Shown here: positions 1 to 6,564 of the stretch, piece after piece
How the letters are laid out: each line of letters opens with the position of its first letter
Position numbering within the stretch: the first letter of the stretch is position 1
Assembly (NCBI GenBank): GCA_045601465.1
Contig: JAZRZU010000019.1
Coordinates: 1-12,690, forward strand
Reading direction: 5' to 3'
Origin: RGIG3009 sp045601465
Lineage (GTDB): Bacteria > Bacillota > Clostridia > Oscillospirales > Acutalibacteraceae
DNA length: 12,690 nucleotides
The notes under the pieces: generated by a model
Databases searched by the model: none
What the model saw: the letters and a program-made list of their open reading frames with translations, nothing else
What the model was told of the DNA's origin: nothing
Position numbers and translations under genes: made by a program

Positions 1-17
1 CTTGTGTATGGCACAAG
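1..17. repeat. Short perfect inverted repeat (6-5-6) at the left edge
   Basis: CTTGTG (1-6) and CACAAG (12-17) are perfect complements around a 5-nt loop. No T-tract follows: the next bases are a GC palindrome and then a mixed sequence. It could be the end of a longer hairpin or operator cut off by the window edge. No function can be assigned. Confidence 0.3.
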
Positions 18-41
18 CGGCCGCCTCTTATTGGTTGTTGG

Positions 42-70
42 TTGCAAGGTGTTAACAAAAGATGTATAAT
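42..70 (+). promoter_or_regulatory. Promoter of the radical SAM operon
   Basis: TTGCAA (42-47) and TATAAT (65-70) are separated by exactly 17 nt, a sigma-A-type arrangement. The expected start of transcription near 77 would leave a leader of about 58 nt before the GTG start at 135. The -10 element lies inside the inverted repeat at 62-82, so this promoter looks repressible. Confidence 0.65.
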
Positions 71-82
71 ACCGTTATACAT
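62..82. promoter_or_regulatory. Operator-like perfect inverted repeat (8-5-8) over the -10 box
   Basis: ATGTATAA (62-69) and TTATACAT (75-82) are perfect reverse complements separated by TACCG. The repeat covers the TATAAT box and the predicted transcription start, the classic position for a dimeric repressor. It resembles neither the NrdR box consensus as I recall it nor the candidate MarR site at 6460-6479, so the cognate regulator is not identified. Confidence 0.55.
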
Positions 83-134
83 GTTGGCTTTTCTTTGCAT
101 AGAGCCTAAAATCGATCGGTAGGGAGGCGATTTC

Positions 135-1019
135 GTGCAGTCTTGTTCGCTGTGTCCGCACGTATGCGGCGCCGAACGGAACGAGTCCTTTGGAAGTGGG
201 TTTTGTACTCTGCCCGAACCCCCTTTTCTTGCACGGGCGGCATTGCATACCGGCGAAGAACCCTGTTTCGGTACGGCGGGTGCCGTGTTTTTTGCAGGGT
301 GTACACTGCGGTGCGGATACTGTCAAAATTATACCATTAGCCGCAAAGTGTCCGGTATTGCGGTATCGGTTGAACGGTTGGCGGATATTTTTCGTGAGTT
401 GGTAGAGCAGGGCGCAGACGTTATCGACCTGGTCAGCCCCACACCGTTTGTCCCGAGTATTATTGCCGCACTTTCGAAATATCGTCCGCCGGTACCGGTG
501 GTGTATAATACAAGCGGATACGAGCGTATTGAAACGTTGCGTGCTTTGGATGGGCTGGTGGACGTGTATTTACCTGACCTGAAATACGTTTCATCCACCC
601 TGTCACAGGCATTGTCGGGGGTGGAAGACTACCCCGAAGCGGCACTTGCTGCTATTGGGGAAATGGTACGACAGACAGGAAAAATGCAGTTGGATGAACG
701 GGGGCATGCTTTAAAAGGGACGCTAGTACGGCATTTGGTTTTGCCGGGACATACAAAAGAGAGTCTTTTGGTGTTAGATAAGCTTGCTGGCATTTCGGAT
801 ATTTGGGTGAGCTTATTGTTTCAATATACCCCTGTTATTGATGTGCCGGGACATCCCGAGTTGTCTCGGCGCTTGACGGTGCGGGAATGTGACAAGGTGT
901 TTTCACACATGATAAACTGCGGTTTAACAGACGGATACGTACAGGACAGAGAGTCTGCGAAAGCGGCTTATATTCCGATATTTGACGGAACAGGGGTAGA
1001 AAGGAGTGCGTTGTTATGA
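135..1019 (+). CDS. PflX-like radical SAM protein (COG1313 type)
   Basis: This 294-residue protein matches the radical SAM family annotated as putative pyruvate formate-lyase activating enzyme PflX (COG1313); the true substrate of that family is not established. The [4Fe-4S]/AdoMet motif is CTLRCGYC, with cysteines at 56, 60 and 63. An N-terminal cysteine cluster (C4, C7, C11, C23, in the pattern CSLCPHVCGAER...GFC) is also typical of this family. Later conserved blocks include YNTSGYE, DVYLPDLKY and HLVLPGHTKES, and the length is normal. The start is GTG at 135, with AGGGAGG at 121-127 seven bases upstream. The gene overlaps the next by 4 nt (ATGA), so the radical enzyme and the isomerase-like protein are probably made together. 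Family assignment is firm; a role as a glycyl-radical enzyme activase is unproven. Confidence 0.85.
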   Translation: MQSCSLCPHVCGAERNESFGSGFCTLPEPPFLARAALHTGEEPCFGTAGAVFFAGCTLRCGYCQNYTISRKVSGIAVSVERLADIFRELVEQGADVIDLVSPTPFVPSIIAALSKYRPPVPVVYNTSGYERIETLRALDGLVDVYLPDLKYVSSTLSQALSGVEDYPEAALAAIGEMVRQTGKMQLDERGHALKGTLVRHLVLPGHTKESLLVLDKLAGISDIWVSLLFQYTPVIDVPGHPELSRRLTVRECDKVFSHMINCGLTDGYVQDRESAKAAYIPIFDGTGVERSALL

Positions 1020-1801
1020 TGGTAGGAGCCTCGACTTCAAATTTTTACCCGGCGCCGTTGGAAGAGGCATTGGATACCGTATTAGCTGCGGGATTTCGCA
1101 ATGTGGAGATCTTTTTGAATGCGCCGAGTGAAGCAAAACCATCTTTTATTGATGAGTTAAAACGGCGATGTGACGATGTCGGCGCCGTTGTGTCGGCATT
1201 GCATCCGTATTCCTCGTTTATGGAACCGTTCTTTCTGTTTTCACCCTATCAACGACGAGCCGACGATGGTTTTTCACTGTATGAATCGTTATTTGAAGCG
1301 GCGGCTCGATTAGGTACCCGGACGTTGGTAATCCACGGCGATAAACCGCTGGGACTACTGAGTACAGAACAATCTGTTGAACGGTTTTCACGGTTAGCCG
1401 AGTTGGGGGAATCCTATGGGGTGCTGCCGGCGCAGGAAAACGTGGTGGCGTTTTGTTCAGGCGACTTGTCGTATTTGCAGGCAATGAAGCAAAAGCTCGG
1501 CAACAAAGCACGGTTCGTATTGGATTTTAAGCAAGCAAAGCGGTGTTGTCTTTCCCCTGAAACGGTTATGGACGTGATGGGAACGGGCATTGCACACGTG
1601 CATATCAGCGATTGCGATGATACACGGGATTGTTTGCCGCCCGGTCAAGGGACACGGGACTTTACCACACCCCTCAAAAAGTTAAAAACGATGGGATATG
1701 ACGGTGCTCTCATGCTGGAATTATACCGTCACAACTTTGAGTCGGCCGAGGATCTCAAACGTGCAAGAAAGTGGTTGGAAGAAATTACTTGCCATTTTTG
1801 A
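1016..1801 (+). CDS. Sugar phosphate isomerase/epimerase-like TIM-barrel protein
   Basis: This 261-residue cytoplasmic protein belongs to the xylose isomerase-like TIM-barrel / AP endonuclease 2 superfamily, whose members are divalent-metal isomerases, epimerases or endonucleases. The likely metal or catalytic residues sit at the ends of successive beta strands: H107 in VIHGD, E141 in AQENV, D170 in FVLDF, H194 and H196 in AHVHISD, and E235 in LMLELY. The N-terminal MVGASTSNFYP resembles the first strand of family members. ATG at 1016 overlaps the previous stop by 4 nt, with AGGAG at 1002-1006; a second in-frame ATG follows immediately at 1019. Coupling to a PflX-like protein suggests a shared pathway, but the substrate cannot be read from sequence. 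It is less likely to be a DNA repair endonuclease IV, because it is shorter and the sequence looks like the sugar-isomerase branch. Confidence 0.8.
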   Translation: MMVGASTSNFYPAPLEEALDTVLAAGFRNVEIFLNAPSEAKPSFIDELKRRCDDVGAVVSALHPYSSFMEPFFLFSPYQRRADDGFSLYESLFEAAARLGTRTLVIHGDKPLGLLSTEQSVERFSRLAELGESYGVLPAQENVVAFCSGDLSYLQAMKQKLGNKARFVLDFKQAKRCCLSPETVMDVMGTGIAHVHISDCDDTRDCLPPGQGTRDFTTPLKKLKTMGYDGALMLELYRHNFESAEDLKRARKWLEEITCHF

Positions 1802-1817
1802 AAACGGGTGGTAGAAT
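1789..1817 (+). promoter_or_regulatory. Candidate promoter of nrdR
   Basis: TTGCCA (1789-1794) and TAGAAT (1812-1817) are separated by 17 nt. The -35 box lies in the last codons of the isomerase-like gene. Transcription would start near 1824, about 30 nt before the ATG at 1854, so nrdR can probably be expressed separately from the two genes upstream. Confidence 0.5.
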
Positions 1818-1853
1818 ACAGGTAATAGGATAAGAAAAGGTGTGTGGAAGAAA

Positions 1854-2306
1854 ATGAAATGTCCGTTTTGCGGTTATGCGGAAAGTAAGGTCATGGATTC
1901 ACGTCCCACAGATGAAGGCTCACGGATTCGCCGTCGTCGAGAGTGTTTACAGTGTGGTAAACGGTTTACGACATACGAGGTGATTGAGAGCTTGCCGATC
2001 GTCGTTGTAAAGCGGGATAAATCTCGTGAGGTCTTTGATCGGCAGAAATTGTTTAACGGTATGTTGCGTGCTTGCCAAAAGCGCCCGGTTCCGATGCAGG
2101 TGTTGGAGCGTGCGGTAGATGAAATCGAAGCCGCATTGCAGAATTCATTGGAACGTGAAGTGAAAGCATCCAAAATCGGTGAATTGGCGATGGATAAATT
2201 GCGTACCATTGACGAGGTCGCATACGTGCGATTCGCTTCGGTGTATCGCCAGTTTAAAGACGTACAGTCATTTAAAGATGAAATCAGTAAATTGATGGAT
2301 ATGTAA
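1854..2306 (+). CDS. nrdR: Transcriptional repressor NrdR
   Basis: NrdR is the nucleotide-sensing repressor of ribonucleotide reductase genes. This 150-residue protein has both family domains. The N-terminal zinc ribbon has cysteines at 3, 6, 31 and 34 (CPFC and CLQC) with the basic run RIRRRRE between them. An ATP-cone domain follows from about residue 46 (VVVKRDKSREVFDRQKL) to about 140. I chose ATG at 1854, not the in-frame GTG at 1842, because NrdR proteins nearly always begin with Met, one residue and then CPFC. AAAAGG at 1835-1840 is a rather distant ribosome site for this start (13 nt), so the start is not certain; the GTG would add only four residues. The stop codon runs into the terminator stem. 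No ribonucleotide reductase gene is visible, which is common because nrdR is often unlinked from its targets. Confidence 0.93.
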   Translation: MKCPFCGYAESKVMDSRPTDEGSRIRRRRECLQCGKRFTTYEVIESLPIVVVKRDKSREVFDRQKLFNGMLRACQKRPVPMQVLERAVDEIEAALQNSLEREVKASKIGELAMDKLRTIDEVAYVRFASVYRQFKDVQSFKDEISKLMDM

Positions 2307-2343
2307 AAGGAGCGTCACCCGACATCGGGTGACGCTCCTTTTT
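2305..2343. terminator. Bidirectional rho-independent terminator
   Basis: A perfect 17-bp stem (2305-2321 with 2326-2342) closes on the loop ACAT. The stem ends in AAAA on the left and TTTT on the right, so it can terminate nrdR on the plus strand and the converging exporter operon, whose last stop is at 2351, on the minus strand. The stem begins inside the nrdR stop codon, leaving no 3' untranslated spacer. Confidence 0.93.
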
Positions 2344-2350
2344 ATCGGTA

Positions 2351-4276
2351 TTATTCTAATTCAAAAGCACCGGTGTACAGACGATAATAGTTGCCTTTTT
2401 GGGCAATTAGCTCATCGTGGGTGCCACGCTCAATGATACGGCCGCCGTCCAGTACCATGATCACATCGGAGTTTTGTACGGTGGACAGACGGTGCGCAAT
2501 GACAAAGACGGTTCGTCCGTGCATTAAACGGTCCATACCTTGTTGCACCAACGCTTCGGTATGAGTGTCGATGCTGGACGTCGCTTCGTCTAAAATCATG
2601 ACAGGCGGATCGGCAATCGCTGCACGGGCAATCGAGAGTAACTGACGTTGTCCCTGCGATAGCTGTGCGCCGTCCGACGTCAAGACAGTTTGGTAGCCTT
2701 CGGGCAGACGGGTAATAAAATCGTGCGCATTTGCCAGTTTTGCTGCGGCATACACTTCCTCGTCGGTAGCATCAAGTTTTCCGTAACGGATGTTTTCCAT
2801 GACGGTGCCGGAAAACAGATTGACTTCCTGTAATACCACGCCCAGCGAACGACGCAGGTCACTCTTACGAATTTTATTGATGTTGATGCCGTCATACCGT
2901 ATTTTCCCGTCCCCAATATCGTAAAAACGATTGATGAGGTTGGTAATGGTCGTTTTGCCGGCACCGGTCGCTCCAACGAAAGCAACCTTTTGACCCGGTT
3001 TGGCATATAGGGTGATATCGTGTAGCACCTGCTTTTCGGGGGTGTATCCAAAATCCACATTCACAAGCCGTACATCACCCGCTACCTGTGTATAGGTGAC
3101 GGTACCATCTTCGTGCGGATGCCGCCATGCCCATTCACCTGTACGTTCAGGACATTCGGTAATGTTTCCGTCTGCGGTTTTGGTACAGTTGACCAACGTT
3201 ACGTAGCCGTTGTCGGTTTCGGATGGTTCGTCCAATACCTCAAAGATGCGTTTGGCACCCGCCATGGACATAATGACAGTGTTGATTTGTTGTGTGATCT
3301 GGTTGATCGGCATAGAAAAGTTTTTGCTGAGCAGGAGAAAGGCGCCGATGACACCTACGCTGATACCGCCAATGCCAAACTGTGCCAGCGTGCCGCCTAC
3401 GGCGGCAATTAATACATACTGCAAATGTCCAAGGTTACCGGTGACGGGCCCCAGAATGTTGGCAAGTTTTGTTGCCTCGGTGGTGTTTTTGCAAAGTTCA
3501 TCGTTGAGCATATCAAAATCACGCTTGGCTGCCTCTTCGTGGCAGAAAACCTTGACAACTTTTTGTCCCTGCGTCATTTCTTCAATATAGCCGTTAACAG
3601 CACCCACGGCTTTTTGTTGTTTTACAAAATATTTGCCGGAACGGGCAGCAATATTTTTGGTGACGTACACCATAGCGGAGGTGAACAGTAATACAAAAAT
3701 GGTTAGCTGCCAACAAGTGGTGACCATGGCAACCAGTACGGATACGATGGTGATAATCGAGCTGATTGCTTGGGGGATACTTTGCGAGATGGTTTGACGC
3801 AACGTGTCAATATCGTTGGTGAAACAGCTCATGGTATCACCGGTTGTATGGGTATCGAAAAAGCGAACCGGGAGCGTTTGAATATGCGAGAATAAATTGT
3901 CACGAATTCGTTTCATCACCCCTTGCCCGATAGACACCATGATTAAGTTATAGGTGAGGGTGGAAACGATACCCACAGCATATAGCCCTGCCATTTTTAA
4001 AATTGCGACGAACAGTTCATCAAACACATCGGCGCCTTTTGACAGAGGGGTAATATAATCATCGATCAAGGTTTTGAGGAACAAAGAGCCCCGCACGTTG
4101 GCAAAGGTGCTGATGACGATACAAGCCAGCACCAGCAAAAACGGAAGCAGGTTTGGCAAGAAAACTACCTTGAAAAAGCGGAAAATCACGGCTTTGTCAA
4201 TCGGCTGGCGGGGACCCATCGGCATGCCACGTCCGTGGCCACGCATCATGGGCGGTTGACGGTTGGGAGCACTCAT
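2351..4276 (-). CDS. ABC exporter half-transporter, catalytic (TM288/BmrD-like) subunit
   Basis: This 641-residue protein fuses a six-helix exporter membrane domain (about residues 30-335) to a nucleotide-binding domain (about 395-641). The N-terminus is a Gly/Pro/Met/Arg-rich cytoplasmic tail before the first helix. The Walker A is GATGAGKTT (about 433-441). The signature motif is the unusual LSQGQ (about 537), the Walker B VMILDEATS keeps the catalytic glutamate, and the switch histidine is present in IAHRL (about 595). This is the pattern of the subunit that supplies the hydrolysing Walker site in heterodimeric type IV exporters such as TM287/288, LmrCD or BmrCD. A linker of some 45 residues between the domains (about 350-393, with NGYVTLVN and TGEWAWRHPH) is an insertion relative to short exporters. 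The start overlaps the partner's stop by 4 nt (ATGA), with AGGAGG nine bases upstream. The substrate is unknown; drug or lipid export is usual for the family. Confidence 0.93.
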   Translation of the reverse strand: MSAPNRQPPMMRGHGRGMPMGPRQPIDKAVIFRFFKVVFLPNLLPFLLVLACIVISTFANVRGSLFLKTLIDDYITPLSKGADVFDELFVAILKMAGLYAVGIVSTLTYNLIMVSIGQGVMKRIRDNLFSHIQTLPVRFFDTHTTGDTMSCFTNDIDTLRQTISQSIPQAISSIITIVSVLVAMVTTCWQLTIFVLLFTSAMVYVTKNIAARSGKYFVKQQKAVGAVNGYIEEMTQGQKVVKVFCHEEAAKRDFDMLNDELCKNTTEATKLANILGPVTGNLGHLQYVLIAAVGGTLAQFGIGGISVGVIGAFLLLSKNFSMPINQITQQINTVIMSMAGAKRIFEVLDEPSETDNGYVTLVNCTKTADGNITECPERTGEWAWRHPHEDGTVTYTQVAGDVRLVNVDFGYTPEKQVLHDITLYAKPGQKVAFVGATGAGKTTITNLINRFYDIGDGKIRYDGININKIRKSDLRRSLGVVLQEVNLFSGTVMENIRYGKLDATDEEVYAAAKLANAHDFITRLPEGYQTVLTSDGAQLSQGQRQLLSIARAAIADPPVMILDEATSSIDTHTEALVQQGMDRLMHGRTVFVIAHRLSTVQNSDVIMVLDGGRIIERGTHDELIAQKGNYYRLYTGAFELE

Positions 4277-6000
4277 TGGTCATCCCCTCCTTTTTGTTGA
4301 GAATGGTACACACCTTGATAAATCTCACACGTTTTCAGCAGTTGTTCGTGTGTGCCCACAGCGCTAATGGTACCGTTATCCAGCACCACGATTTTATCGG
4401 CATCCTGTACAGAGGCAATCCGCTGGGCGATAATCAATTTGGTGGTGTTCGGGATCTCCTCTCGAAACGCTTTGCGAATCAGCGCATCGGTACGGGTATC
4501 CCCGGCACTGGTGGAGTCGTCCAAAATCAAGATCTTCGGTTTTTTCAACAGCGCACGAGCAATACAAAGACGTTGCCTTTGACCACCGGATACATTGGTG
4601 CCGCCCTGTTCAAGCAACGTGTCATATCCATCGGGAAATGTTTTGATAAAATCATCGGCTTGTGCTAACTTACAAGCGTGAATAAGTTGTTCATCGGTAG
4701 CGTCGGGGTTTCCCCAGCGAAGATTCTCTTTGATGGTACCGGAGAACAACACGTTTTTCTGTAAAACCATGGCAACGTTATCCCGCAGCACGTTCAATGT
4801 ATAGTCTTGCACATGGATACCGCCGACACACAGCGTTCCCTCGGTTACGTCGTACAAACGTGGGATAAGCTGTACCAGAGTAGATTTGGAACTGCCGGTA
4901 CCGCCGATGATACCCACCGTTTCTCCTGAGCGGATATCCAGATTGATGTTACGCAGAGCAGGGGCGCTGTCTACGCCGCCGTAACGGAAGGTAACGTTTT
5001 CAAAGCGAATAGAACCGTCGGGGACAGTATTAATCGCACCGCCCTCGATGGCGCTTTGTTCTTGTAGCACTTCGGTGACACGCTGGGCTGCAGCACGGGA
5101 CATGGTCACCATGACCAAGATCATGGAAATCATCATAAGATTCATGAGAATCTGTTGTACGTAGGTAAAGATACTCATGAGTTGTCCCGTGGTCATGCCG
5201 GTGTGGCTCGCCACCAATTTGGCGCCAAACCAGGAAATGAGCAGAATACAAATATACATCGAAACTTGCATCAAGGGTGCGTTAAATGCCAGCAGGCGTT
5301 CTGCACGACAAGAATCACGGTAGATGCCGTCGGAGCTTTCTTTGAATTTTTCGGTTTCGTGGTGTTCACGGACGAAGGTCTTGACCACTCGCACACCGCG
5401 TAAGTTTTCTTGAACGACGGTGTTCAGACGGTCGTATTTTTTGAACATACGCACGAAAACGGGGTGAGCGTAGCGGATGATGATGTATAGACCAAGCGCC
5501 AAAAACGGCAAAACCCAGAGAAAGATCGATGCCAAAGAAGGACGGATCGAGAAAGCGGCAATCAAGGAAAAAATCATCATGGCAGGAGCACGAACGGTGA
5601 TGCGAATGATCATTTGAAAGGAATTTTGCAGATGCATCACATCGGTCGTCATACGGGTTACCAACGAGGCGGTAGAAAATTTGTCAATACTGGCAAAATC
5701 ATAGTTCTGAATGGCATAATACATATCGTGGCGAAGGTTTTTTGCAAAGCCGGCAGACGCAATGGCTGCGTGTCGTCCCGATAAGGAGCCGCAGCATAGG
5801 GAAAGCGTCGCACAGGCAATTAGCAAACCACCGCATATCCAGATAAAGCGGAGGTTGTTTTTTTCGACGCCGTAGTCGATTAAATATGCCATCAATAGCG
5901 GGATGATGACCTCTAACAGCACCTCGCCTGTAATAAACAGCGGTGCTAAAATGGAATTTTTCTTATATTGGCGGATACTTTTTGCCAATTGTTTGATCAT
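4273..6000 (-). CDS. ABC exporter half-transporter, degenerate-site (TM287/BmrC-like) subunit
   Basis: This 575-residue protein is the partner of the half-transporter just downstream, with six predicted helices (about residues 15-310) followed by a nucleotide-binding domain. Its Walker A GGTGSSKST (about 364-372) and canonical signature VSGGQ (about 469) are intact. The Walker B is ILILDDSTS, with Asp in place of the catalytic Glu, and the switch residue is Gln in IIAQRI instead of His. Paired with the LSQGQ of the other subunit, this builds one degenerate and one active ATP site, exactly as in heterodimeric exporters. It overlaps the MarR stop by 4 nt (ATGA at 5997-6000) and the next start by 4 nt, so regulator and both subunits form one coupled transcription unit. 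Exported substrate not predictable. Confidence 0.93.
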   Translation of the reverse strand: MIKQLAKSIRQYKKNSILAPLFITGEVLLEVIIPLLMAYLIDYGVEKNNLRFIWICGGLLIACATLSLCCGSLSGRHAAIASAGFAKNLRHDMYYAIQNYDFASIDKFSTASLVTRMTTDVMHLQNSFQMIIRITVRAPAMMIFSLIAAFSIRPSLASIFLWVLPFLALGLYIIIRYAHPVFVRMFKKYDRLNTVVQENLRGVRVVKTFVREHHETEKFKESSDGIYRDSCRAERLLAFNAPLMQVSMYICILLISWFGAKLVASHTGMTTGQLMSIFTYVQQILMNLMMISMILVMVTMSRAAAQRVTEVLQEQSAIEGGAINTVPDGSIRFENVTFRYGGVDSAPALRNINLDIRSGETVGIIGGTGSSKSTLVQLIPRLYDVTEGTLCVGGIHVQDYTLNVLRDNVAMVLQKNVLFSGTIKENLRWGNPDATDEQLIHACKLAQADDFIKTFPDGYDTLLEQGGTNVSGGQRQRLCIARALLKKPKILILDDSTSAGDTRTDALIRKAFREEIPNTTKLIIAQRIASVQDADKIVVLDNGTISAVGTHEQLLKTCEIYQGVYHSQQKGGDDQ

Positions 6001-6446
6001 AAAACGTTCCTCCGTTCCAAGTTGCTTTTCAATTTCTCTGTCACACGGAAAAAGGTATCCAACTCATCCGCTGTCAGGTCTTGCCGCAATAATCGTTCGG
6101 TTTGTTCATGTTCGGCTTGCACCTGCTTGTGTAGCCGTAACGCCTTTTCGGTTAACACAATTTGTTTGAGCCGTGCATCGTGTGCAGTCGGTTCACGTTT
6201 AATGAGACCGTTTTTCTCCATGTTTTGTAAAATCACGGTCGCAGTGGAGGGGCGAATGGAAAACGCTTGCTCAATATCACGCTGGTATATCTCACGTTTT
6301 TCGCACTCGTGCGATAAAAAACCCAGCACATACCCGTGTGTGCCGGTTAAACGGTGAATATCGTTATGCACCGCCGAGGTCTCTGCACGACGTTTTAATA
6401 GGTTATGCAAAGCACGCACTTCCATACCGATTCGTTTTTCTTGCAC
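5997..6446 (-). CDS. MarR-family transcriptional regulator of the exporter operon
   Basis: This 149-residue protein has the winged helix-turn-helix of MarR regulators. The recognition region QRDIEQAFSIRPSTATVILQ is followed by the wing KREPTAHDARLKQIVLT, which contains the diagnostic D-x-R-x-K pattern, and then a C-terminal dimerisation helix. The start is GTG at 6446 with GAGGTG five bases upstream; an internal ATG at codon 8 lacks a comparable ribosome site. It is first in the operon, ahead of both exporter genes, and its own promoter carries an inverted repeat at the transcription start. Autorepression relieved by a ligand that the exporter removes is therefore the simplest model, as inferred from many MarR-ABC operons. 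The ligand is unknown. Confidence 0.9.
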   Translation of the reverse strand: MQEKRIGMEVRALHNLLKRRAETSAVHNDIHRLTGTHGYVLGFLSHECEKREIYQRDIEQAFSIRPSTATVILQNMEKNGLIKREPTAHDARLKQIVLTEKALRLHKQVQAEHEQTERLLRQDLTADELDTFFRVTEKLKSNLERRNVL

Positions 6447-6459
6447 GTTGTCACCTCAT

Positions 6460-6479
6460 TTAGTTAGTTTCCTAAGTAA
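6460..6479. promoter_or_regulatory. Candidate MarR operator
   Basis: TTAGTTAG (6460-6467) and CTAAGTAA (6472-6479) form an inverted repeat with 7 of 8 positions paired around TTTC. It abuts the -10 box on the minus strand and covers the predicted start of transcription near 6472. Its size (20 bp), AT content and location suit a MarR dimer, so self-regulation of the exporter operon is likely. Confidence 0.6.
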
Positions 6480-6507
6480 GTATACCGATAGGCGGGGCGG
6501 TTGTCAA
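6479..6507 (-). promoter_or_regulatory. Strong promoter of the marR-ABC operon
   Basis: Read on the minus strand, TTGACA (6507-6502) and TATACT (6484-6479) are separated by 17 nt. The -35 is a perfect consensus and the -10 differs from TATAAT at one base. A promoter this strong overlapping an operator is the expected design for a repressed, inducible efflux operon. Confidence 0.8.
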
Positions 6508-6564
6508 TTGAAATCCTGTAAATATTTTATGAATATGGGGAAAGCCTATATGTGAGGTGACGAT
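6501..6564 (+). promoter_or_regulatory. Leader region of the mreB operon, weak promoter candidates
   Basis: The 118-nt divergent gap must also hold the mre promoter. The visible candidates are modest: TTGTCA (6501-6506) with TATTTT (6523-6528) at 16 nt, or TTGAAA (6508-6513) with GAATAT (6531-6536) at 17 nt. The ribosome site GAGGTGA (6554-6560) ends four bases before the ATG at 6565. Confidence 0.35.

Noticed and set aside
17..24. GC palindrome GCGGCCGC near the left edge
   Set aside because: It is a self-complementary 8-mer with no associated motif. As a NotI site it might suggest a cloning junction, but nothing else does, and chance is adequate.
1842..1853. GTG start for nrdR four codons upstream
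   Set aside because: NrdR proteins start with Met plus one residue before CPFC, so ATG at 1854 fits better. The GTG cannot be excluded, because neither start has an ideally spaced ribosome site.
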